Positions 54,998-63,851 of a DNA stretch of 64,000 bases are shown piece by piece. Source of the stretch: Bradyrhizobium diazoefficiens USDA 110. Lineage in GTDB: Bacteria; Pseudomonadota; Alphaproteobacteria; Rhizobiales; Xanthobacteraceae. The notes below the pieces were generated by a model that made no database searches, was not told the origin of the DNA, and saw only the letters and a program-made list of their open reading frames with translations. The stretch lies in NCBI RefSeq assembly GCF_000011365.1, contig NC_004463.1:1426001-1490000 (forward strand), written 5' to 3'. How positions within the stretch are numbered: the first letter of the stretch is position 1; each line of letters starts with the position of its first letter. The position numbers were made by a program, and so were the translations under genes.

Positions 54998-56461
54998 ATG
55001 TCAGCGGATTTCTCGCGGCGTCATTTTGCCAAACTGGCGGGCCTTGCCGCGTTGGGAGCAGCGACGGGCGTCGGCGCTGCGGAGAGCGAAACGCCAGCAT
55101 CGGCCGGGCGCGGTGCGCCTTTCCCCAAGGATTTCCTATGGGGCACGGCGACCTCTTCCTACCAGATCGAAGGCGCCGTCAACGAGGACGGCCGCGGCAA
55201 ATCGATCTGGGACGTTTTCAGCCACACCCCCGGCAAGATCGAGGACGGCTCCACCGGCGACCGCGCCAACGAGCACTATCACCGCTACAGGGAGGACGTC
55301 GCGCTGATCAAGGCGCTCGGCGTCAGGGCCTACCGCTTCTCGATCGCTTGGCCGCGGGTGTTTCCTGATGGGACGGGTCAACCCAATCCCAAGGGGCTCG
55401 ATTTCTACAACCGCCTCGTCGACGAGCTGCTTGCGAGCGGCATCGAGCCTTATGCGACGCTCTATCACTGGGACCTGCCGCAGGCGCTCCAGGACCGCGT
55501 CGGCGGCTGGCAGTCGAGCGACACCTCGAAGGCCTTTGCCGACTACGCTGCGTACGTCGCCGCACGCCTGACTGATCGCGTCAAGAACGTCTTCACCGTG
55601 AACGAGGTCGGGCGCTTCGTGAATTTCGGCTATGGCTGGGGCATCGACGCGCCCGGCCTCAAGCTGCCGGCGGTGCAGCTGAACCAGGCCCGCCATCACG
55701 TCGCGCTGGCGCACGGGCTTGCGGTGCAGGCGATTCGCGCCTCGGGGCGCGCCGGCACAAGGGTTGGCGCAGCCGAGAACATCGCGGCCTGCGTGCCGGC
55801 GATCGCAACGGCGGAAAACATCCGTGCCGCCGAGATCGCGACGCGCGAGCTTAATGCCGGCTTCCTCGGCGTGGTGCTGGAGGGCAGATATACCGACGGC
55901 TTCCTCGCCTACGCCGGCGCGGACGCGCCGAAATTCACCGCCGAGGAGTTGAAGATCATCGGTGCGCCGACCGACTTCGTCGGCCTCAACATCTACGCGC
56001 CGCAGTTCTATGTCACCGCCTCCGACCGCGCGCCCGGCTTCCATGTGCTGCCGTTCCCCACCTCGTTCCCGCACATGAATTCGGAATGGCTGCGGGTCGG
56101 CCCCGAAGTGATCTACTGGGCGCCGCGCCTTGCCGCGAAGATCTGGAACATCGAGACCATCTACATCAGCGAGAACGGCACCTCGTCCGAGGATAGGATC
56201 GCCGCCGACGGTCAGGTCTACGACCTCGACCGCATCATGTTCCTGCGCAACTATCTGACCCAGATGCAGCGCGCCGTCGCCGAGGGCGTGCCGATCCGCG
56301 GTTATTTCCTCTGGAGCCTGATGGACAATTTCGAGTGGATTTTTGGCTACGGCAAACGCTTCGGCCTCTACCGGGTCGACTTCGAGACACAGGCGAGGGT
56401 CGCGAAACTGAGCGCGGCGTTCTATCGCGACGTGGTGGCGAGGAACGCGATCGGGGTTTGA
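54998..56461 (+). CDS. Tat-exported glycoside hydrolase family 1 beta-glucosidase
   Basis: The 487-residue enzyme begins with a clear twin-arginine signal (SRRHFAKLAGLAALGAATG), unusual for GH1 enzymes, which are mostly cytosolic. The (beta/alpha)8 domain opens FPKDFLWGTATSSYQIEGAV. The acid/base Glu is in NVFTVNEVGRF and the nucleophile in IYISENGTSS; the closing GYFLWSLMDNFEWIFGYGKR is typical. The acid/base motif has NEV in place of the usual NEP. It is tightly coupled to the GH16 gene and probably releases glucose from its products in the periplasm. Confidence 0.92.
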   Translation: MSADFSRRHFAKLAGLAALGAATGVGAAESETPASAGRGAPFPKDFLWGTATSSYQIEGAVNEDGRGKSIWDVFSHTPGKIEDGSTGDRANEHYHRYREDVALIKALGVRAYRFSIAWPRVFPDGTGQPNPKGLDFYNRLVDELLASGIEPYATLYHWDLPQALQDRVGGWQSSDTSKAFADYAAYVAARLTDRVKNVFTVNEVGRFVNFGYGWGIDAPGLKLPAVQLNQARHHVALAHGLAVQAIRASGRAGTRVGAAENIAACVPAIATAENIRAAEIATRELNAGFLGVVLEGRYTDGFLAYAGADAPKFTAEELKIIGAPTDFVGLNIYAPQFYVTASDRAPGFHVLPFPTSFPHMNSEWLRVGPEVIYWAPRLAAKIWNIETIYISENGTSSEDRIAADGQVYDLDRIMFLRNYLTQMQRAVAEGVPIRGYFLWSLMDNFEWIFGYGKRFGLYRVDFETQARVAKLSAAFYRDVVARNAIGV

Positions 56462-56472
56462 GGAGCTATTGC

Positions 56473-57075
56473 CTATTGACGCTTGCGGATCGGGTATTCG
56501 TGCTCCAGCCGCGCGATTTCTTCGGGGGGCGTGGAAATCAGTTTCAATTCGAGCGGCGAAAGAACCCCGCCGCCGCATGGACCAAACTGGCCGTCGATCC
56601 GCCCGCTTTTGATCCGGCCCACGCTCATTTTGTCCGCCGCGTTAGCCGCGGCCGCAACTCCAATTGTGAGCAATGCGCCTGGGTGCCACCGCTGCTGCTC
56701 CTCGGTACAGCCTCCATCGCACCACTCGTAACTCGCGATGACTGCCCTGCGATCGATCCTGCTCCGAGGTAAATCGCCACGCAGAATCTTGACGTCTACG
56801 AATGTCAGCAGTTCGGTTGGCAGGTTTGTCCCCGGACCGGGCAGCGGGCGAACCTTGGCAAGGCGGCCACTCAGGACGATTGGGCTTAGATTGGCCAGAG
56901 CCTCGCGGGCCCGAAGGTCCTCGGCCCTCTTGGCCTGATCGACATGGTTATCGAAGGATTCGAAGTTGGCAATTCTCGCGCAATCGAGAGCGTAGACGGA
57001 GGTAGGCCATCCAAATCCGAGTGCAATTGAAACCGCCGCTGACAGCACGCGGTGAGGGAAGCCCGGCTGCATCAT
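56473..57075 (-). CDS. Hypothetical secreted protein, Cys-containing
   Basis: The 200-residue product has a signal peptide (VLSAAVSIALGFGWPTSVYA) and a mature domain with strand-like segments (ALANLSPIVLSGRLAKVRPL, then LTFVDVKILRGDL). Cysteines lie in ALDCARI, EWCDGGCTEE and FGPCGGGVLSPLE. The pattern is like small OB- or TIMP-like secreted domains, but this is only a resemblance. An AGGAGCTACGG site precedes tandem ATG codons at 57075 and 57072. Confidence 0.75.
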   Translation of the reverse strand: MMQPGFPHRVLSAAVSIALGFGWPTSVYALDCARIANFESFDNHVDQAKRAEDLRAREALANLSPIVLSGRLAKVRPLPGPGTNLPTELLTFVDVKILRGDLPRSRIDRRAVIASYEWCDGGCTEEQQRWHPGALLTIGVAAAANAADKMSVGRIKSGRIDGQFGPCGGGVLSPLELKLISTPPEEIARLEHEYPIRKRQ

Positions 57076-57084
57076 CCGTAGCTC

Positions 57085-57642
57085 CTACGGATCCAGTTCG
57101 GTATCCCAGTAGAGATAGTCCAGCCAACTGTCGTGCAGGTAATTCGGCGGGAACATGCGGCCGTTGCGGTGGAGCTGGTGCACGGTCGGCGCGAAGGCGC
57201 TCTGGCGCGGAAACATCTTGGCCTGCGCCGGGGTGAGATTGCCCTTGCGCAGATTACAGGGCGAGCACGCCGCGACCACGTTTTCCCAGGTGGTCTGGCC
57301 GCCCTTGCTGCGCGGGATGATGTGATCGAAGGTGAGGTCTTCGGGCGAGCCGCAATATTGGCAGGCGAAACGATCGCGCAGGAAGACGTTGAACCGGGTG
57401 AAGGCGGGGTGGGTGGTCGGCTTGACGAAGGATTTGAGCGAGACCACGCTCGGCAGCTGCATTTCCAGCGTGGGACTTCGGACCGCCTGATCGTAATGCG
57501 CGACGATGTTGACGCGGTCGAGGAACACCGCCTTGATCGCGTCCTGCCACGACCACAGAGACAGTGGGTAGTAACTCAGCGGCCGGAAGTCCGCATTCAG
57601 CACCAACACCGGCCAACTGCCTTGCGAGACATGTGCGTTCAA
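57085..57642 (-). CDS. HNH endonuclease family protein
   Basis: The 185-residue protein has the two CxxC zinc pairs and HNH core: FACQYCGSPEDLTFDHIIPR, then SKGGQTTWENVVAACSPCNL. The N-terminal WPVLVLNADFRPLSYYPLSL and the DAIKAVFLDRVNIV segment define a conserved bacterial HNH group of unknown cellular role. A TTG at 57642 after GGGAGCGTTAC is taken as the start, since conserved sequence begins right there; an upstream in-frame ATG at 57681 is possible. It is a single gene. Confidence 0.88.
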   Translation of the reverse strand: MNAHVSQGSWPVLVLNADFRPLSYYPLSLWSWQDAIKAVFLDRVNIVAHYDQAVRSPTLEMQLPSVVSLKSFVKPTTHPAFTRFNVFLRDRFACQYCGSPEDLTFDHIIPRSKGGQTTWENVVAACSPCNLRKGNLTPAQAKMFPRQSAFAPTVHQLHRNGRMFPPNYLHDSWLDYLYWDTELDP

Positions 57643-57857
57643 GTAACGCTCCCGGCCTCCATGTACGCTGCGAAGCAGCATGTATTGACATACTACATGC
57701 AGCGTGACGGGATTGTGAAGCCCGTTGAGCGACTTATTCAGGCGCAGGCAATGCGGCGGCGGGGTGGCAAAAGCGCTCAAAAACGCCGTGATTCGAGGAG
57801 GGGCCGGCAACTGGCGCGGAACCGCCTTTGGCGGCGCGTCGTGGCTTGCCGCGGCGG

Positions 57858-58832
57858 CTACTCCCGTACCCGTTCCAGCTTCTGCAAGCACCGGGTTGCG
57901 CGCACGACGGCCGGCATCTCCTGGTCCGGGAAGCTTGTCGCCCAGTTGGTGACACCGACCTCACCGACGTAGATGTCGCCCTTCGAGTCCAGCGCGATGC
58001 CGTGGGGGGCCAGGAATTTGCCGCTGGCCACACCCGGACCTTCCTCGCCGCCGAGCCGCGCGATGCGATTTCCCTTGGCGTCCACGATCGACAGCCGCGG
58101 GCCGAGATTGGGCACATTGCGGTTGATATCGAGGCCGGGGCCCAGCTCGCCGATCACGAAGGTCGGGCTCCTGCCGCCGCAGCAGCACAGCGCGCAGGGC
58201 CGGTGCAGGTTGTTCCACTGCGTCTCGTATTTGCCCTCGCCATTGAACACCTGCACGCGATGGTTCTCGCGGTCGGCGACGTAGACCCAGCCATCGGAAT
58301 CGGTGGCGATGTTGTGCACGATGTTGAACTGGCCGGGGTCGGTGCCGGGCTCGCCCCAGCTCTTGATCAGCTTGCCGTCCGGCGTGAACTTGTGCACGCG
58401 CGCATTGCCATAGCCGTCGGAGACATAGATCTCGCCTTTCGGCGACAATGCGGTGTGGGTGCAGCGGTGGAACGGCTCGCCGCTCATGAACGGTGCCGGC
58501 TTTGCGGGGATCCCGATCGTCAGCAGCACCTTGCCGTCGCTGGTGCATTTGCGCACGGTATGGTCGCCGTCGTCGGTGCAGTAGAGATTGTCGTCGGCAT
58601 CGATGTGCAGGCCGTGCGCGCGCGAGAACAGGCCCTCGCCCCAACTGCGCAGGAAATTGCCCTCGCGATCCAGCACCACCATCGGATGGGCGCCGCGGTT
58701 GAAGACATAGACGCGGTCGAGGCTGTCGACCGCGACCGCGGCGACGTCGGTGAGCTGCCAGCCGTCCGGAAGTTTCGCGAAGTTTTCGACGACGCGGTAG
58801 CGGTGCTCGCCGGTGCCGAGAATGGCTGGCAT
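57858..58832 (-). CDS. NHL-repeat protein, peptidyl-alpha-hydroxyglycine amidating lyase-like
   Basis: The 324-residue beta-propeller has repeated NHL units such as FSRAHGLHIDADDNLYCTDD, NIVHNIATDSDGWVYVADRE and FLAPHGIALDSKGDIYVGEV. It resembles the lyase half of peptidylglycine alpha-amidating enzymes, but bacterial members of this group have no confirmed reaction. A Cys-rich loop (RPCALCCCGGRSP) lies between blades four and five and is not part of the usual NHL pattern. No signal peptide is seen. AGAGGAG precedes the ATG at 58832. Confidence 0.82.
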   Translation of the reverse strand: MPAILGTGEHRYRVVENFAKLPDGWQLTDVAAVAVDSLDRVYVFNRGAHPMVVLDREGNFLRSWGEGLFSRAHGLHIDADDNLYCTDDGDHTVRKCTSDGKVLLTIGIPAKPAPFMSGEPFHRCTHTALSPKGEIYVSDGYGNARVHKFTPDGKLIKSWGEPGTDPGQFNIVHNIATDSDGWVYVADRENHRVQVFNGEGKYETQWNNLHRPCALCCCGGRSPTFVIGELGPGLDINRNVPNLGPRLSIVDAKGNRIARLGGEEGPGVASGKFLAPHGIALDSKGDIYVGEVGVTNWATSFPDQEMPAVVRATRCLQKLERVRE

Positions 58833-58847
58833 TGGGTTTCTCCTCTT

Positions 58848-58948
58848 GTCATTCCGGGGCGCGCGTAGCGTGAACCCGGAATCCATCGGGCCGCATATCC
58901 CGGGGGTAGATGGATTCCGGGCTCGCGCTACGCGCGCCCCGGAATGAC
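58848..58948. repeat. Dispersed palindromic element, family A, copy 4
   Basis: Ends GTCATTCCGGGGCGCGCG and CGCGCGCCCCGGAATGAC are nearly perfect inverted copies. The inner GGAATCCAT/ATGGATTCC palindrome is also present. It lies between two same-strand genes. Confidence 0.88.
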
Positions 58949-58955
58949 GTGTGTG

Positions 58956-60733
58956 TTACCTTGTATCCACCTCACGCCCCAAAATCCCTTCCTCGATGGC
59001 CTTGATCTGGAGCGCGAGATATTTCGAGTTGATCCGGCACTGGGCGAGGCTGCCGGCGATGAACCACAGGCCGGGCTGCTTCGTGCGCGCATACATGTTG
59101 CGCAGCTCGAAGCCTTCGCCAATCCCCAGACCGGGCCGACGCGATCGGCTACGCCATCGCCGAACAGCTTTCGCACCAGATATTCCTGCGGTTTGTAGCC
59201 GGTCGAGAGCACGATCAGGTCGGCCGGAATGGTCGTGCCGTCCTTCATCCGAACGCCCTCGGCGACGAAGCTTTCGATGTCGGAAAACTGCCTGAGCTTG
59301 ATCGCCCCCTCGGCGATGAGGTTGGAGCAGCCGACGTTGAAATAATAACCGCCGCCGCGGGTGAGGTATTTGAACTGCCAGCCGGTGCCGGCCTCGCCGA
59401 AGTCGAGCTTGAAGCCGACGCGGGAGAGGCCGTCGAGCAGCTCCCTGTCGAGCTCCTTCGACTGCTCCGTCAGCATCACATGGGTCTTCTTCGCCAGCGG
59501 CGTCGGCATCGAGGTCGCGATCAGATCGTTGTCCTCGAGCGTGCCCTCATTGTAGGTCGCATAGGCCAACTGCGCCGACGGCTCGATATTGGTGACCAGC
59601 GTCGGCGAGCGCTGCACCAGGGTCACCTCGGCGCCGCTGGAATAAAGATCCTGCGCGATGTCGTGGCCGCTGTTGCCGGTGCCGATGACGATGGCGCGCT
59701 TGCCTGTCCAGTTTTCGCCGTCCTCGTAGCGGCTGGAATGCACCAGCGTGCCCCTGAAATTGTCGAGGGTCGGAATGTCTGGAACATTGGCGATGCCGCT
59801 GACGCCGGTCGCCATCACTACATGGCGCGGATGCATGGTGCGCTTGTCGCCGTCCGCGCGGCGCAGCGTGACGGTCCAGCGGCCTTTCGCCTCGTCGTAA
59901 GCGCCGTCCTCGAACTCGGTGCCGGTCCAGAAGTTCAGCTCCATCGCGTCGACGTAAGCTTCGAACCAGTTGGCGAGCTTGTCCTTGGGGATATAGACCG
60001 GCCAGTTCGCCGGGAACGGCATGTAGGGCAGGTGATTGACCTGCACCTGGTTGTGCAGCGTCAGCGCGTGATAGCGCTTGCGCCAATTGTCGCCGATCCG
60101 CGCCTCGCGATCGACGATCAAGGTATCGACCTTCAACTGCTTCAGCCGTGCCGCGATGGCGAGCCCGGCCTGGCCGCCGCCGACCACCAGCACGGCCGGG
60201 TCGCGATCGGCGTAGTCGCGCGACGTGTTGCGCTGGTCGAGCCAGTTCGGCCCGCGGAAATCGCGCGAATAGGCCTGGCCGCGCGGCCGTGACGTGCCGA
60301 GCTGTTCCTCGAAGCCTTTGAGCTCGTCGAGCGCGGTCAGCAGCGTCCACGCCTTCAACCGGTCGCCGTCGGTGCTATCAGGCACGAGCCGCAGGATGCC
60401 GCTGCCGCGGCCGAGCGCGGTCTCGAAATTGAAGATGGCTTCGATGTTGCTGGTGCCGGCGCGCGTCACCCAGCGCGGTGGCGCACGGTTCGGTGCGATC
60501 TCGAAATGGGTCGGCGCAGCCCTGGACGCGAGCGCGGCCAACGCCTGCGCGATTGCGCGGCGGCCGGCCAGCGTTTGCAAGTTCCAGCTCAGCGCCAGCA
60601 CATCGCGCCAAAAGCTGTCGGGGAGGAAGAGGAGGTCCAGCGCGGCGGCGGGTTCCGGATTGCCTAGCGCGCCCGCGAATTCATCGAGCCAGGCCTGCGC
60701 GGCGACGGAAATATCCTTCGTCCTGTCCAGCAT
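58956..60733 (-). pseudogene. Flavin-containing monooxygenase with a C-terminal frameshift
   Basis: From ATG 60733 the frame encodes an N-terminal SnoaL-like region (about 120 residues) and a flavin monooxygenase with FAD site VLVVGGGQAGLAIAARL and NADPH site AIVIGTGNSGHDIAQDL. At about 59121 the frame shifts by one base: it reads GPVWG then nonsense, while the adjacent frame continues GIGEGFELRNMYARTKQPGL to AIEEGILGREVDTR and stops at 58956. The lost base lies in a short A/T run. The last 55 or so residues are therefore out of frame. It is either a recent pseudogene or a sequence error. Confidence 0.85.
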
Positions 60734-60770
60734 TCGCGACCTCGTGGCCGTCTTCGCGGCGTTTCCTCTG

Positions 60771-60819
60771 GAGCATGATCCGGAAAAGTGTGTAGCGGTT
60801 TTCCGAAGAGATCATGCTC
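60771..60819. repeat. Dispersed palindromic element, family B, copy 3 (compact)
   Basis: Runs GAGCATGATCCGGAAAAG to CCGAAGAGATCATGCTC, with perfect inverted outer ends. It lies upstream of the flavin monooxygenase and downstream of the DUF2855 gene. Confidence 0.85.
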
Positions 60820-60872
60820 CAATAATAATAGAGGTCGAACGCTATACTGGATCAGCCGATGTCAAAAGCGCT

Positions 60873-61958
60873 TTACCCGAGCAGCGAGAGCATATGGCCC
60901 TGCTCGGGCGGAATGCGCCCCTTCAACGTGCCGAGATAAATGCGCTGCACCGCCTCCGGCCCGCGGCTCTCGATCACACGCAGGCATTTCTCCAGCAGCG
61001 GCGCGAAGCCCGACCATGCCGCGCCAAAGCGCTGCTCGATGCCGCCAGGCCCCCAATCCTTCGCCCGCTTGCGAATATGGTCCGGCGCGAAGAACCAGCG
61101 CGGTTTTGCGCCGGGCAGGGCTCCTTCGTCGGCCTCGGTGGCGCGATGTGTCAAACCGACGCGCACCGAGCATTTCATCTGGTCACCAAAATGCCGGTGC
61201 AGTTCGGCGCGCAGGGCGCTGCTGCCGGCCATGTCGACGAAGGCGACCGGCGCATTCGATGGCAAGGACGTCACGCGGTCATAGGTGACGACCTCGTCGT
61301 AACATCCGAGCGACGTCACGAAGCCGGTATTACCGGCTGAGGTCAGGCCGATCACCTTGCGGCCGCGTGTGTGCAACAGATGCGCAAGGCCGAACGCGGT
61401 CTTGCTCGAGGCGCTCGACAGCAGCACGGTCCGCGCGCCAAAATCATCGTTCTCGGCGAGGAAGTCGTCGACCAGGAACGACAGCATGAACAGCGGTCGC
61501 AGCAGCGCCTGGTAGTCGCCCTGCCGGCCTGCGTAGGCGGGGTCGCCGGTGACGCGGGAGTAGAGATTGTAGACCGGCGCCACGCCTTGCCGATGCGCAG
61601 CCCCGTCGCGCAAGCCGCGCTTGCTGACGTCCGTGGCTTCGATGACGAGATGTGTCGCCATCGGAAAATAGCCGAACAACTGCTCGCCGGCTGCGACGCC
61701 GGGATGTTTCGAGGCGATCACCTCGCCAAAACCCCACACCGGAATGTTGCCGAAGCCCTGCGGCGCCGGAAAGATCTGCCAGTATTTCAGCTCGTCGCCC
61801 ATCACGGCATAGGTGATGTTGTTGGCGGTGAGCGCGAAGCGCTCGACCTTCACCAGCAGCGCATCCTGCGGCAGCGCGGCTGCATCCGGAATGGCGGTCT
61901 CGATCAGCTTGCACTGCTCGAGATCGTTGCGCGCAACGACGAAGTCGGTCGAGGTCAT
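60873..61958 (-). CDS. DUF2855 family protein (MDR-like)
   Basis: The 361-residue protein matches DUF2855, a family distantly like medium-chain reductases. The N-terminal lobe has LVKVERFALTANNITYAVMG and FGNIPVWGFGEVIASKHPGV. A cofactor-binding-like segment reads TVLLSSASSKTAFGLAHLLH, where the usual GxGxxG is absent. The reaction is unknown. Its ATG overlaps the stop of the glycosylase gene as ATGA, so the two are translationally coupled. Confidence 0.85.
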   Translation of the reverse strand: MTSTDFVVARNDLEQCKLIETAIPDAAALPQDALLVKVERFALTANNITYAVMGDELKYWQIFPAPQGFGNIPVWGFGEVIASKHPGVAAGEQLFGYFPMATHLVIEATDVSKRGLRDGAAHRQGVAPVYNLYSRVTGDPAYAGRQGDYQALLRPLFMLSFLVDDFLAENDDFGARTVLLSSASSKTAFGLAHLLHTRGRKVIGLTSAGNTGFVTSLGCYDEVVTYDRVTSLPSNAPVAFVDMAGSSALRAELHRHFGDQMKCSVRVGLTHRATEADEGALPGAKPRWFFAPDHIRKRAKDWGPGGIEQRFGAAWSGFAPLLEKCLRVIESRGPEAVQRIYLGTLKGRIPPEQGHMLSLLG

Positions 61959-62695
61959 GGCGAAGGTCCCGGCTTTTTTCGTGCCGGCATCTTCTCTTTC
62001 ACCTGTGAGGGCTTTGCAACAGCAACATTGTTTAAAACGGCGTTCGCCTCGCCCGCGAGCACGCCCTCGCGTTTCTTCACCGCGCGGTAATAGCTCCACC
62101 ACAGATGCGCCGCCGCGCCGCGCAGCGGACGCCAGGGTTCGGCGAGCGGCACCATCTGCTTCTCCGTCGGCCGTGCCTGAAGGCCGAGGCCGATCTTGAT
62201 GCCCTCCTGCACCGCGAGGTCGCCGGCCGGCCAGGCATCGCCATGGCCGAGGCAAAACAGGAGATAGACGTCCGCGGTCCACGGTCCGATGCCGGGCAGC
62301 GAGATCAGCGTGTGATGCGCGGCGTCGGCATCTTCCTCGGCGAGCACGTCGAGGTTCAGCCGCTCCGCCGTGATCTCGCGCGCAAGATGTTTCAGCGTCT
62401 TGATCTTGGCGGCGGACAGGCCAAGCCGTCCCAGCCGGTCGGTGCGCGCGCGGCCCACCGCCTCATGATCGAACGGATCTAATGCGGCCGACAGCCGTCC
62501 CCAGATCGCCGCGGCGCTGGCGGTCGAGAGCTGCTGCCCGCAGACGATATGCGCGAGCCCGGGGAAGCCCGGTTCGCGTCGCCGCAAGGCCGGCATGCCC
62601 GCAGCCGCAAGCACGGGCTTGAGCCGAGGATCGCGCTTCACCAGCGCGTGGACGGCCTCTTCGAGATCGGACTGGGTTTCGAGGTGGATGGTCAT
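61955..62695 (-). CDS. DNA-3-methyladenine glycosylase II-like (AlkA/HhH-GPD family)
   Basis: The 246-residue base-excision repair enzyme has the helix-hairpin-helix SLPGIGPWTADVYLLFCLG and the catalytic Asp in PAGDLAVQEGIKIGLG. The N-terminal GLAHIVCGQQLSTASAAAIW is typical of the smaller bacterial AlkA-like group. A Lys/Pro-rich tail ends the protein. It removes alkylated bases from DNA. The overlap with DUF2855 suggests the two may act together, although DUF2855 has no known repair role. Confidence 0.9.
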   Translation of the reverse strand: MTIHLETQSDLEEAVHALVKRDPRLKPVLAAAGMPALRRREPGFPGLAHIVCGQQLSTASAAAIWGRLSAALDPFDHEAVGRARTDRLGRLGLSAAKIKTLKHLAREITAERLNLDVLAEEDADAAHHTLISLPGIGPWTADVYLLFCLGHGDAWPAGDLAVQEGIKIGLGLQARPTEKQMVPLAEPWRPLRGAAAHLWWSYYRAVKKREGVLAGEANAVLNNVAVAKPSQVKEKMPARKKPGPSP

Positions 62696-62833
62696 TGTGG
62701 CCTAACTCGTCATGCGCGGGCTTGCCGTCTCTGCTAAAGCTGCGCTGGCCCAATACCGAAAAGCCCGTTGATGCCTTCGGCGTAGGCGGGACCCGCGCAT
62801 CCATCTCCCATCGTAACAGAGTCATGGAAGATG

Positions 62834-62858
62834 GATGGCCGGGTCAAGCCCGGCCATC
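62834..62858. repeat. Short perfect palindrome upstream of gluQ
   Basis: GATGGCCGGG and CCCGGCCATC form a ten-base stem with a five-base loop, 15 bases before the gluQ ATG. It is similar in type to the intergenic palindromes seen elsewhere here and may affect gluQ translation. Confidence 0.55.
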
Positions 62859-62873
62859 ACGAGATCCTGTCAT

Positions 62874-63779
62874 ATGTCGCCACCCGTTTTCCGATTTGCT
62901 CCGAGCCCGAACGGCTTCCTGCATCTCGGCCACGCCTATTCGGCGTTGCTCAACTTCGACCGCGCGCGGGAGGCCGGCGGGCGGCTGTTGCTGCGGATCG
63001 AGGACATCGATGCGACGCGCTGCCGGCCTGAGTTCGAGGCGGCGATCTACGAGGATCTCGCCTGGCTCGGCATTGCCTGGGAAACACCGGTGCGCCGGCA
63101 GTCGGAGCATCTTTCCGATTACCGCGCCGCGCTGGAAAAGCTCTCTGCGCTCGGCCTCGTCTATCCCGCCTTCGAAAGCCGCGCCGAGATCGCAAGACTT
63201 GTGGCCGCGCGCGAGGCCGATGGGCCGTGGCCGCGCGATCCCGACGGCGCGCCGCTGTATCCCGGAGACGCCAAGTCGCTGTCCGCCGGCGAGCAGGCGC
63301 GGTTGATCGCATCCGGCGCGCCCTATGCGCTCCGGCTCGACATGGCGGCCGCCTGCTGGCGCGTTGCCAGTCTGGCCTGGAATGAACTCGGCGAGGGGCC
63401 GGACGGCGAGAGGGGCGTCGTTCCCGCGCGGCCGGAGGCCTGGGGAGACGTGATCCTGGCTCGCAAGGAGACGCCGACCAGCTACCATTTGTCCGTGGTC
63501 GTCGACGACGGCCTCCAGGGGATCAGCGAGGTGGTGCGCGGCCAGGACCTGTTTCACGCCACCTCCGTCCACCGCCTGCTGCAAACCCTGCTTGGCCTGC
63601 CGGAACCCGCCTACCGCCACCACGCCCTGATTCGGGATGAAGCCGGGCGGAAGCTGTCGAAATCGAGCCGCTCGACCGGCTTGCGGGAGTTACGCGACGC
63701 CGGTGCATCGCCCGTCGGCATCCGCGCTCTGGTGGGATTAGGTGAAGTTTCTCTGGGGTTTAGCCAAACACCGCCGTGA
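62874..63779 (+). CDS. gluQ: Glutamyl-Q tRNA(Asp) synthetase
   Basis: The 301-residue enzyme adds glutamate to queuosine in tRNA-Asp. It is a shortened glutamyl-tRNA synthetase lacking the anticodon-binding domain. The class I HIGH motif reads HLGHAYSALLNF and the KMSKS motif reads KLSKSSRS. RFAPSPNGFLHLGH at the N terminus is typical. Four cysteines of a zinc site seen in some members are absent. The ATG at 62874 is chosen over a longer frame. Confidence 0.92.
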   Translation: MSPPVFRFAPSPNGFLHLGHAYSALLNFDRAREAGGRLLLRIEDIDATRCRPEFEAAIYEDLAWLGIAWETPVRRQSEHLSDYRAALEKLSALGLVYPAFESRAEIARLVAAREADGPWPRDPDGAPLYPGDAKSLSAGEQARLIASGAPYALRLDMAAACWRVASLAWNELGEGPDGERGVVPARPEAWGDVILARKETPTSYHLSVVVDDGLQGISEVVRGQDLFHATSVHRLLQTLLGLPEPAYRHHALIRDEAGRKLSKSSRSTGLRELRDAGASPVGIRALVGLGEVSLGFSQTPP

Positions 63780-63851
63780 CTCCAGGGGTTCCGCCGTGCC
63801 ATGCTCGACTGACGGCCCGGGGGTTCGAAGGGGATACTTCGAAGGGGAATT

